Of a stretch of 64,000 bases of DNA, positions 24,501 to 35,400 are shown in pieces (positions within the stretch are counted from its first letter, which is position 1; the number at the start of each line of letters is the position of its first letter). The position numbers were made by a program, and so were the translations under genes. The stretch comes from Pachypanchax playfairii (taxonomy: Eukaryota; Chordata; Actinopteri; Cyprinodontiformes; Aplocheilidae). The notes below the pieces were generated by a model. The model was not told where the DNA came from. It saw nothing but the letters and a program-made list of their open reading frames with translations, and made no database searches. Location: positions 4,486,179-4,550,178 of the forward strand of contig SSNP01000034.1 of NCBI GenBank assembly GCA_006937955.1, given 5' to 3'.

Positions 24501-27500
24501 CCCCTCCCTGACAGGAAGCTGCAGGTCTTCTGTGTCTGTGACCACCATCATGTGAGGGCGAGACAGATCAGGACTGAGGTTGAACAGGTGGATCCTGCTG
24601 TCATACGTCATCAAACCAACACGGACGTCTGATGAAGAATCATCATCCTCCCTGCAGAAGCAAAACCAAAACTTCAAGATATTCAAGCCATTTCCATTTC
24701 AAGCCATAAGCACGTGTTTGTAAAAGTATGAGTTACCTTTTCAAAGAGTAAAGCAAAGTGTGTATTTGCTGTGTTACAAACTCTAAATGTCCTCCTCCCA
24801 GAGCTGAAGAAGAAACATCTATAGCTAGAATCAGAGCAGCCGATTCCCCCTGGAAAAAGATACAAATCTACTTTTAAACACACTTTATCTTCTCTATTAA
24901 AACCTTAAGAAGTACTGTAACTGATTAGAAAGTATCAGACAAACTTAAAGCTGTTTATATATTAAAAATATTGTATCTAAGACTGAACAAGCAGATGAAG
25001 CTAACCTTCTCAGAGTGAATGATTTCATATGAACCCAGACTGAGTTCAGGCCTCTGGTCTTTATCGATTCGAACCCCCCCGACCCCGCTGGTGGGCTGAT
25101 AGTGATGCCACAGAACTGAGACACATGAGAGGAGAGAAACACTCAAAACAACATTAAAATGTTTCTTCATTAAGGTTTTACTGTTGATTCAGGTTTTAAC
25201 TGTTTAACAGTTTTTAATAAGTTCTAGTGATCCGTTTGAAGTTTTACCTTCACTGGTTTTCCCGCAGAACGGGCAGTAAAATCTTTGTCCACAGTCTTGC
25301 CAAATCATCGCTGGGCACATGGATGCGCCGCACCGACAACCTGCAACACAATCTGTGTCTTTGCATAAAGGGACGGGATTCTGGAAGCAGCAAACACATT
25401 AAACACAGTGCAAAAATACATTATTTGCAACAATGCTAATTTATTGTTCTGTTTTGCTTATTTAAAAAAAAAAAAACATAAGATGAACTGCGTAGTTCAA
25501 CACCAACCTCGTCAGCATGTTGTTTTACCAGAGGAGAAACCAGAACGCCGAGTGGCAGCCGGCTGAGCAGCGCCGTCTGACCCTCACAGGGAACGCAGTA
25601 CGTGGTGCAGCGGAGTGCAGAGGGACTTGCATTACCTGCAGCACACAAGCAGCAGGACTAAGTTTCAGTGACATGAAACATGATCACCAGAAAAAAAAAA
25701 AAAAATCCCATCGATACAGTTGTAAATCAAATGAAATCAGACCTCGTTGGACTGAACTACTGGATAAAATCCTTTCAGGAGGAACATCTTTGTGGCTCAG
25801 GTGTGTTTACCTTTGTCCTCAATGACACATGGAGTAGTTGCCAGAGGAGGAAGACAGGAAGAATAATCTGAGACAAAGACTTTCCCCTCCCATTCCGCCT
25901 CGTCCTCTTTTATCACCTTCACCTTCACAGACAGAGACGGAACATCAAGTTTATCAACCAGCAACATGACGAGAACTTTTCACCGACCTTCAACAGAAGC
26001 AGGATTTAAGTTCATCTACTTATCACTGCATATAAAACACAATCCAATGCAGCAACTGGATCCTTCACGTTCATATTTATATAAATAATAAATTATAAAA
26101 ACAGCTTACAGCACTGGGTAATAGTTTGGGGTCCAGACCATAACGGGACTCTGAGCTGGGAGACTGCAGACAGAAAACACAGTAATTAAAACATATTTAA
26201 CATGCCGGCTTATAATAACTGAATTCTGTCACAAAGTCGACATATTTTTCTAAATTCATGTCCAAAAACGCTTCGATTAAAGTGTTCAGCATTTAATTAA
26301 CTCCCATTGTGAATGATCATGTCTTATTTATATGTCAAATAAACTATTTCATCTGAATATATGCAAATATATCACTGGATTTTAAACCTGAGGTGTCAAA
26401 ATTTGGTCCTGCGCAGCTGCTTTGGGAACAAAGTCATTATTGGTCCCTGTGAAAAAACAGAAAATCAAAGAAAGTCATGAAGTGGAATTTTATCCAAAAT
26501 ACAGGAGTTAAAACAATAATCCACATTTTAATGGAGGCTCATATGTTTGTTTATCTGGACACCTATAACAGATTAATCACAGTATCACTAATGGACAATT
26601 TAAAAATATTGATTTTAATAACAAATACTGATTAAATTAATAATAAACTACCTTCAGAGTGAGTTGAAAATGTCCACTGAGCCTGTTGTTGGCTGGGCGA
26701 CGTGGGAAGAGTGTGATTATATCCAACAGAAGACACCAAACTCACTCCATCAAATACAGGCTGAGGGAAACTCTGTGGACACTGGTCTACATGGTGTCCT
26801 ACTACGTGAGGACTAAGAGGAGGATGACTCTGTGGACACTGGTCTACACGGTGTCCTACTACGTGAGGACTAACAGGAGGATGACTCTGTGGACACTGGT
26901 CTACACGGTGTCCTACTACGTGAGGACTAACAGGAGGATGACTCTGTGGACACTGGTCTACACGGTGTCCTACTACGTGAGGACTAACAGGAGGATGACT
27001 CTGTGGACACTGGTCTACATGGTGTCCTACTACGTGAGGACTAAGAGGAGGATGACTCTGTGGACACTGGTCTACATGGTGTCCTACTATGTGAGGACTA
27101 ACAGGAGGATGACTCTGTGGACACTGGTCTACACGGTGTCCTACTACGTGAGGACTAACAGGAGGATGACTCTGTGGACACTGGTCTACACGGTGTCCTA
27201 CTACGTGAGGACTAACAGGAGGATGACTCTGTGGACACTGGTCTACACGGTGTCCTACTACGTGAGGACTAACAGGAGGATGACTCTGTGGACACTGGTC
27301 TACACGGTGTCCTACTACATGAGGACTAACAGGAGGATGACTCTGTGGACACTGGTCTACACGGTGTCCTACTACATGAGGACTACTCTGATTTGGTGGC
27401 TGAGGTGCATTTAGTAAATCCTGATACGTATGTGGAAACTGGACTGGGGGAGATGCTGTTTGGTAAGATCTATGAGGGGAGTAAAGTGTCTGCTGGGGGT

Positions 27501-27819
27501 TGAAAGGCTGCGATCCTTCATTAATAAGTGGAAGAGAACATGGAGGCACATTCCTTTCTTGGCTTGTGGTTGGAACTGTGGATGAGACACTTGGATGTAT
27601 GTACTGCATGTTATGACAGGCATTGTCCTTGACTGAACAGGCAGCAGAGTCCTGAAGCTGTTTGTGGGTCTGGCCAGGAACAGGACCCAGGTTAAGTTGA
27701 TGAAAACTGGGCAGAGGACTGCAGAGTGTTTCTGGAGGTCCAAATGTAGACCAGCCATTCTGGATTCCCCACATGTGGGTCGAAGACTGGATCTGATTGG
27801 AGGTTGGGACATTCATCAT
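19820..27819 (-). CDS. Divergent Sec24-like COPII cargo-adaptor protein (about 21 coding exons)
   Basis: Sec24 sits in the inner COPII coat on ER exit sites and selects cargo. Exons on the minus strand: 26652-27819 (start), 26388-26446, 26110-26163, 25811-25922, 25508-25635, 25248-25380, 25006-25115, 24737-24849, 24460-24651, 24371-24397 (uncertain), 24153-24239, 23961-24062, 23635-23802, 23350-23446, 23118-23266, 22814-22952, 22327-22436, 22042-22221, 21677-21874, 21445-21528 and 19820-19960 (stop). About 1,180 aa. In order: a P/S/Q-rich N-terminus with a 19-residue repeat; LDPKLLPS; zinc finger (ending QRFYCPFCG); RPELSLGSYE; trunk (LILAIDVSSSALGGGH, VRVGLMTYDSRIHLFNL, SRPHMMVVTD); YLTGGALHTYSYLQ; beta-sandwich/helical part (RRTRVHSLTLRCS, LASYRKHCC, LPQYLRALPVYINSL); gelsolin-like part (RGLYLIHAPLTLLLWVG); and the end HLVEDKSPNGGACYADFLYH. 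The motif order matches Sec24C/D-type proteins, but many positions differ. The frame between 24460 and 24371 does not join cleanly. A TTTATT (AATAAA on the sense strand) lies near 19705. Confidence 0.85.
20254..20771 (+). mobile_element. 3' end of a Rex3/RTE-like LINE with long GGAT tail (copy 2)
   Basis: Same element as 15680-16069, here with the tail running on to about 20771 through a three-N gap. The tail gives meaningless MDGW- and IHPS-repeat open frames on the two strands. Confidence 0.6.
20663..20665. other. Assembly gap (3 N) in GGAT array
   Basis: Three Ns inside the GGAT microsatellite. The array length is therefore unreliable. Confidence 0.99.
26766..27392 (-). repeat. Coding minisatellite, 11 copies of a 57-bp unit
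   Basis: Inside the first coding exon of the Sec24-like gene, 57-bp units encode 11 near-identical repeats of PHVVGHRVDQCPQSHPPVS, with R/H, V/I and V/L variants. The unit length is a multiple of three, so the opposite strand is also open for 242 codons. The repeat lies in the region that is proline-rich and disordered in Sec24 proteins. Confidence 0.95.
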
Positions 27820-27834
27820 CTTTTAAAAAAGACA

Positions 27835-29180
27835 GGTGTGTTTGTGAATGGAGGCAGGACCTGTGAAAACAACACAATATAATTATACTGGGACAGAACA
27901 GCCAGGCCTGATCAGTCACCTGACTTCATGTTTATTTTCTGAGAAGTGTAAACAACAACAAATCCCTGCAAAAATTGGATTAAATTATTCAATCTACTTG
28001 TTTGTCCCACTGAGGTGAGCTCACCTGTTTTAATTATTATACATATCAGTTATCGTGCACGACAATTTCAGATAATGTACTCATCATTATCTGCAGAAAC
28101 CAACATCACTGTGATCCCACATGAGGATGAATTCTTCCAGCCTGGTTTTATTGTGTTAGCTAACAATCTATCAGTGTCTTCTGACTAACAAGGTCACGAT
28201 ATGAAGTCAACACATGCAGTTACTCTTTATAAACAGATCACATTAATTATGCAAGAAAAAAATATTGTAGTAATCTGAGAACAGATACCATCAGCTGTGG
28301 AGGGAAACTGGAGTTTGTACACGCCGGTGGGCGTTTACGTGACAAACGTTAGCGGTGTCTCCATTTTCATCCAGGTTGCGACCAATGATAAACTTTTTCA
28401 TTCTTTTACAAATAAACATGGTAATATGTTACATATTTAACACTCTCAAACTAATTAATCCACATTAAACATATATAAACCGAAGAGCTGCCGCTGTGTT
28501 AGCATCAGCCAAGCTAGCAAGAGTTAGGCCAGCAAGCTTCCGTAGGATCTTTCAAAATAAAAGCACGTTAAATGTTTTCTTTGAATAAAATTATTTTATC
28601 ACATACGCTGCAAATAACGTGTAAAACTGTCCTCGTTAGCATTGTTTTACGTACCTTATACTTGAACAGCTGGCAACACTATTTCCTAATGAGTGCATAT
28701 TTCCATAAGTTGTTGGACAAATCTATTTTTAATAAATCACTTTAGCAATGGAAGTTCAGTTAATGTCTGAAATACAGGAGACTTTTTATTTAGTTTTCAA
28801 CACTTTTGGAATTTTATTTTTGGATAACGGTCTTACAAGGTTACATGAAATGTATTTTTATCAAATAGTGTCTTGATGTTTTACCAAAACAGCTGGAGAC
28901 TGAAGGTTCACTGATGCCAACAAAACTTCTAAATATATTTCAGTCCACAAATTATTGCATTTAAAATATTATACAGCAGTATCTCTGAACAGTGTCAATC
29001 AGATGAACATCATGCAAAAGAAATACTAACAAAACTCTAAAATACAAGGAGAAACATCTGCAGCCAATCGGCCACTATATTAACAACCATAAGAAGTTAG
29101 TCAGTACGAATCAGTAAGAAAAGGACGTGTTGGAAGAAACAATTCATAAAACTACAGTTATAATATTCAGAACTCTGCCA
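27835..29180. other. Region between G2 3' end and the Sec24-like first coding exon
   Basis: Holds the upstream intron and 5' region of the Sec24-like gene and the 3' UTR of G2. For G2, TTTATT near 28785 and 28813 would be AATAAA on the sense strand, about 370-400 bases past its stop. No other gene was seen. Confidence 0.5.
28530..28570 (-). promoter_or_regulatory. Probable promoter / 5' block of the Sec24-like gene
   Basis: Contains CTTCCG at 28537-28542 (CGGAAG, an ETS-type core, on the sense strand), then TTTCAAAATAA at 28550-28560. The same two-part block lies upstream of G2 (43797-43820) and G3 (54513-54536). The first non-coding exon probably starts close by, but its donor is not clear. 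Confidence 0.45.
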
Positions 29181-29446
29181 TCAGTTTTCCAGACTGGATG
29201 TGTTGCCTTTTTTGGAGGATTTTTTTGAAGTTCTACTTTGTCTTTGTAGAGCTGTGATCCGGTTTCTGACGTAATCCTTCACACCTTTCCATGAACGGTT
29301 CCTCAGAGCTCGTGGTTCAGCCTCAAGACACCGAACGCAGTCGTCTTTCTGAGGTAACTTGTGCTCTTCAATGAAACACATCAGATGTTTCTCTACAGCA
29401 TGAACCTCGGCTTCATCCCATTTAAGCTTGGTTTTGTTGTTCAGCC
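29181..29446 (-). CDS. G2 SANT/Myb-like C-terminal domain exon, repeat 3 (terminal)
   Basis: Final exon, starting GLNNKTKLKWDEAEVHAVEK and ending KKGNTSSLEN and a TGA stop at 29181-29183. It is preceded by linker exon 29744-29908 (165 bp), which is homologous to 31261-31380. The domain body is nearly identical to repeat 2. Confidence 0.85.
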
Positions 29447-32400
29447 CTGTAGGATTAAATAATGAGTTGAAACCAGTTAGTTATTTTTGTTTGAGACAGC
29501 AGTCCACATTTAATAATCAAATCCCAAATCCTTTTTGTGTCCATTAAGATTTTTTTCCCCTGTATTTGTAAAGTCATCAAAATAAATCTGATATGTCAAA
29601 AATTCTAAAGAAGTTGTTGAATCTTTAGTTAATATATGAACGTTAATCTAAACCATATAGTAAAATAGGTTTATTTGTTCACCAGTAATTCCCAGTAACA
29701 GGAAAACAGAGGAAAGGAGAATCTGATCATCATAAATAAGCACCTTTTTCTCTTGATGTGTCAGACGTGTGACTTTCAGTCATTAAGCAGCTTGTTGTTA
29801 CTTCCTGCTCTTCTTGTTGTTTGAGATCTGCTGATCCAAAACTCAAACTGGAGACCTCATTGGGATGTTCAGTGGAAAACTCGTGTCTGTCCGAAGGTTG
29901 TGTTCTCACTGTAGAACAGAAAAAAGTAGATTTCATGTAGAAATAACCAGCTTTATTAGAGTATTTGTTCAACTAGAAAATGGAGAATTTGGAGAAAGAA
30001 TTTTGTTATCAGTAGTTACGTTTACATGCGCCAAATTTCCCCAATCTGATTAAAATCTCGGTCGATCGGAATTCCCAAATCCCTGTTTACATGGACACTA
30101 ACTGAAATGATCTGATCATGCCATGAGTACACATGCACCAAGCACTCAATCAGGTTAAATGAGTTGAGCATGCGCACAACGAGTTGTCTTTCCGGGGAAG
30201 AAAAAAAAGTAAACAAACTCCGTCCTTTCTGCACGACTTTCCCACCCCATCGTGTGTTCGATCTGACTCACGTTATCCCCTATATGGACCTTCTGCGGGT
30301 GATTACCTTTATGTTTGGGTTTTTACTGGTGGCATTAACCAAGCTAGAGGCTGAATACATATTGCTACTGCTCCTCCGCCACAGGAGAGGAGAGCAGGAT
30401 GACAGGATGACCTACCCAGACCACTTCTGTTTACTTCCCGCCATGTTTTCTACTTGGGTCTGCGAAAGCGGAAAGACGTCACGTTGAAGTTGTACGCATG
30501 CGCAGTGGGCTTTTTTCACCCCTTCATTCCGAATGGGTGTATACATGCACGTCTATCCGAATGAAGATCGGACAAAACCACCCCTCTCGATTGGAAGGAA
30601 ATTTCATTCTGATCAGGCTGCATCGGATCAAAACATTCTGATTGACATGTTTACATGGCGTCTTTTTTTTCTGATTGGGGATTTATTCCGATTAAATGTG
30701 CCCATGTAAACGTAGCTAGTATCTACAGCTGTTACCAGAACGTTGCTGGGTTTTCTTCTGTCTGCGCCTTTTTCTGCTTTTTGATGAACCTCTAACGGAG
30801 CCGCTTTGTCTTTGTAGAGCTGTGATCCGGTTTCTGACGTAGTCCTTCACAACTTTCCATGAACGGTTCCTCAGAGCTCGTGGTTCAGCCTCAAGACACC
30901 GAACGCAGTCGTCTTTCTGAGGTAACTTGTGTTCTTCAATGAAACACATCAGATGTTTCTCTACAGCATGAACTTCTGCTTCATCCCATTTGGGTTTGAC
31001 TTTGTAGCGTGAGCCTGTGAGGTGAGACAAGAGAAAAATAAATACATTTAAACCATTTATTTATTGAAATGTAAACGTTCTGATTACTCAAATTCAAGAT
31101 CTTATTAACATTATTTTTAGGTTTTCTGTCATTTAGTGATATTAGATCAAATAAATGACATTGTTTCTTTGCCTTTGTATCTAAGCCACAGTTCCTGTTT
31201 ACTGGTTGATTTTCTTAGAATTTAAAGATTCAGAGTCTAGTCATGATGATGATGAACTACCTTCGTCTCTTGCTGTATCAGACCTGGGAGCAGCAGCTTT
31301 GTTGTTACTTGTTACTCTACGAGTTTGTTGTTTAACATTTCCTGGTTCCGAGCTTGTCGTGTTAGAGGCCTTCAATCTCACTGTGAGAAAAACACATAGA
31401 AGCTAGACTTTAAATTTTAACTTTTCTTGAAACCTCAAAATTTGTTTCATTAGATCATGAATTCATTGGACAGAAACAGATTTTATATTTTATTTACATA
31501 TATTACACCAAACTGTTACCAGAACTCTGTTTTGGCTCCTCCCCTTTGATGCTGTTGATGGTTTTCGATGAATCTTCAGCGAAGCCACTTTGTCTTTGTA
31601 GAGCTGTGATCCGGTTTCTGACGTAGTCCTTCACACCTTTCCATGAACGGTTCCTCAGAGCTTGTGGCTCCGCCTCTAGACACCAAACGCAGTCATCTTT
31701 CTGAGGTAACTTGTGTTCTTCAATGAAATTCAACAAGTGTTTCTCTACTGCTTCAACTTCTTCTTCATCCCATTTGGGTTTGGCTTTTGGGTGCGAGTCT
31801 GTAAGAAAAATAAATAAAATCTTTTTTTAATTAATTCTTATTTTCACCACTGTCTCACACATAAAAGCTAAAATAAAATGCAATTTATCCACTAGATATT
31901 GTTTAAAATACTATTGGGAATTTTAGAATAGCTAATACACTGTATCTAAATGTCTCATAACATAGTAGATTAAATGTTGATGTTTTTGTCAGCAGGTAAT
32001 TCAGTCTGTAATGGACTGTCTAAGGTTTACTCTGTATTCCCCTTCTGATATAAGAACTAGATCCTCTTCACCCAGAACAAGAAAGTCTGCTTGTTTAATT
32101 AATTAAATAATGGATGGATGATCAAGGACAATGTGATTTGAACCTCTGCTGATTTAGTAAGTTTAGACACTAACAAAGAAATGATCAGTACACGATCTTG
32201 TCCCAACATCCTTGGAAAGCTCCTTGGTCTTGGTGCAGAGTCAACATCAATCAAGATGGACAGATTGTGTCTTTTATACAGGTAACGAGTTGAGAGAGGA
32301 CGCCCAGTGTCAGCTGTATAAAATGCACCTGTGAAAAGGATCTTGTTGGTTTTTATTTTTATTTATTTCTATCCTACAGACTATAGAACTACACATATAT

Positions 32401-35400
32401 ATCAGTGAATCACCTAAAAAACAAAACTTGTTACCTCCACACTCCAGCTGAGTATCATCATGCATCCTGTCGTTCTGTAACGGGACTTGGATCTGATTAT
32501 CAGAACCAAAGATTTGTTTGGCCTCGTCTTCATTCAGGTGAATCAGCTGCAGCGTCGTTCCTAAATACGTCCGGAGCTTGGGTGTCGTCAGGGCTGCAGG
32601 GTTTTTAGCTCCACATTCTTTGACTAATCTCTGGATGTACTGCAACCCATTGAAGGTGGATAATGAAGATGGTTGGGCAAAGACAAACAGGTTTTCACTG
32701 AGGACCCCACATTTTCCCCGAACGCTGATCAGAAGCTCGATGGCTGATTCAAAAGAAGGTTTCAGTAGAACAGGTAGCATTCTCCCACAGGTCCCTTTGA
32801 TTTCCACTCTACTGAAGAAGCCACACAGTTTCTTTTCCAGATCTGAGACGGAAACGTCCAAGTTATCCAGCACATCTGATCGCTTCCGTAGCCTGAATGC
32901 TGTTATTGGGATTGAAGCCACTTCTCCAGGTTTCCTCTTGTTGAAAATAATCGTCTGAGCCAGAACTATTTTAGCCAAAGCAACATAGTTTTCTGTGCAG
33001 ACGTTCTCTCTGAGTTTCTCGTCAGCAACGTAATGAATGTTCTCCATGTGGAGGTGAAGACATTTCACGTCTTCGGCAAACGGCAGATCTTTTGCATTTT
33101 TCCTTTTAATCTCCTTGATATTTTTTAAAGCATGTGAGGAAATCAGCTTGTTCCATTTCTTTTCATACAAGGACTGGAAGGTTTTGCATGAATCTACAAC
33201 TTTTGCATCACCAGAATTCACAGCTTGCTGCTCAACGATGCTGCAAATCTTTTGTAAGTGGTAACCAAGTTTATAAGCCAGTGATGGAGTGGTGAATGTT
33301 TTCTTTTCTGGGTCGTAACCTGATAGCACTTGCACCGCAGACACCACATGCAGGAAGTTAGAAGGGTCAAAGAAATCCTCCAGACTCTCCATAGGAGTTG
33401 ACTTTTGAGCCTCCAGCACAAGTCTTGCTATATGTCGAAGGTTTTGTCTTACGTAGTCATGCTTCTTTACATTGTGGCCATATTCATTAAACATCTGCTC
33501 TCCAAACTGCAACATAATCTGGTCTTCCAAGACAGTTTCTGTGACATCATCATGTAACATCTCACCCAGGAGGTCTTTAAAACCCTCAGTTAAGTCTCCA
33601 CAGTTTTTAGTAAGAAGCGCGCACTGTGTTATGATACGCCTTCTACTCCTCAGTGGTTTGCCGTCTGTCTTATCCTTTTCCGAACAAATTTTCATGTGTC
33701 TCCACAAATGTTGCTTCTTTAGGAGAGCATGACAATAAACACAGTGAATAAAGTCTGCTGCATTTGTAGATGTATGGCGTCTCCTCACGGCAAGTTGTCC
33801 CTCTCCTTTTTCCAAAACGTCCTTATTATGAGCAAAGTTTCCCTCTTTAATTAGTTTTGCCCAAATTCTTTTTCGTTCTTTTGAGTTTGCAGGATACTGG
33901 AACGCAACAGCAACTTGAGTTTTGTCGCAGTGGAATGATGTAAGATGTCTTGACATTTTTATCACAGATTTTGAACAGAACAAACAGTAATTCCTCTTGT
34001 CATTATTCTGTTTTTCTTTCTTATTTAATGCTGCTACCACCACACTTTCTGTGAGCTTCTTCCTTGTTTTCAGTATCTTTTTTGGAGGACTGGAACTTCT
34101 TTCTTCACACGAAGGATCTTCTGATTTGTCTTTTATTTCCTGTTCCTGAGGCATTTCATCTGTGGAACTGTTGTAATCATCTTCCGAGACACAAGTTTCT
34201 CCTGACTGACAGTCTGAAACACTACCATCATTTTGAGGCAAGCAATCAGAATCATTGTCGTCCAACCCACTACAACTTTTTTCTGTTTCCTGAAAAGAAG
34301 GAAACATTTAAAAATCAACATTCATGAGTTACCGCTCACATCTTTACACACCTAAACACAAATCTACTAATTATAATTTAAGAAAAGCATAAATAAGCTA
34401 ATTCTATGCATATCATCCCTGTTTCCATTTAAAAATAAAATTTATTTCCTTGACATTTTCAAATCATCTTATGTAGGATTAAATTATGAGACCAGCAAAT
34501 CCTTAGAAAGGATCAGCTGGTGCTGAGATAAGTAGTGCTTAGATATAATATTGTGCCAATCAACAAATATGTCTTGTTTTCGAACTTTCGTGTTGTTGTT
34601 ACAGTCAATTATGACCTTACGTGATGTAATAATCTATGGTGGCCCAGAATATTAATGCAACTTCTGACTACAGTACAAAGAAACACAGTAATGTGATACA
34701 AAAGGATGAACTGCTAAATACAAAACTAAAACCCGACGCGTTTATCCTGAACCTATACTGATGAGAATATAAACCAGGACTGAAACTACTAACTACCTAC
34801 CACAGATTCAGCTGGAGACCCTGGCTCTTCAAGGTTGTCAGACACATCTTTTTGTTTGTTACAGGATGAAGATGATGAACAATCAGCTGAAATTTGAGAC
34901 TGAAAATAGGAAAATTATATTATTCCAACACTAGATGAGAAATTCATGAGTATAAAATATCTAGCCTATGTTTTTGCAGCAGAACTTGTTGTGCATCACT
35001 GGTCTCAGTCGTCTGACAAGAAGGTGAATTATAATTTCATTAAGTGTATCTCAAATAACAACAGATCAAACCAGAGAGTAAATGTTGCTCACCTGAAAAT
35101 CTTCATGAGACTCCTCATCATCACTCTCATCTGGAGGCAGTGATTCCAGCTTAATGAGGAACCAGTATAAAATTTTAATAAAATATCTGAGTCTGGTTTT
35201 CAGAAAACATTAAATTATATCTGAATGAAAAAACAATTTTTCATTAAACTTACAAGTTTATCAATATTTTCCAGTTGTTTAAGCAGCTGCTCACGCTGAT
35301 TTAAAACTGAACGTCGGTTTACTTTTTCAGTCTGAAATTAGACAAACATAAAAACATTAGTGTTTAATTTTCAGGAAAAACGTTCAGTGCTGCTCCACAA

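Noticed and set aside
26766..27392. CRISPR-like array
   Set aside because: The units are contiguous coding repeats without unique spacers, and the genome is eukaryotic.
26686..27414. 242-codon plus-strand open frame (RRMTLWTLVYTVSYYVRTN repeats)
   Set aside because: It is the reverse strand of the 57-bp coding minisatellite. It is open only because the unit is a multiple of three, and no exon structure or homology supports it.
30164..30487. 107-codon open frame
   Set aside because: Lies wholly inside the MITE-like element and matches no transposase.
32578..32958. 126-codon plus-strand frame opposite the G2/G3 core exon (also 38121-38501 and 49028-49408)
   Set aside because: Antisense shadow of a conserved exon. 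It is conserved only because the coding strand is.
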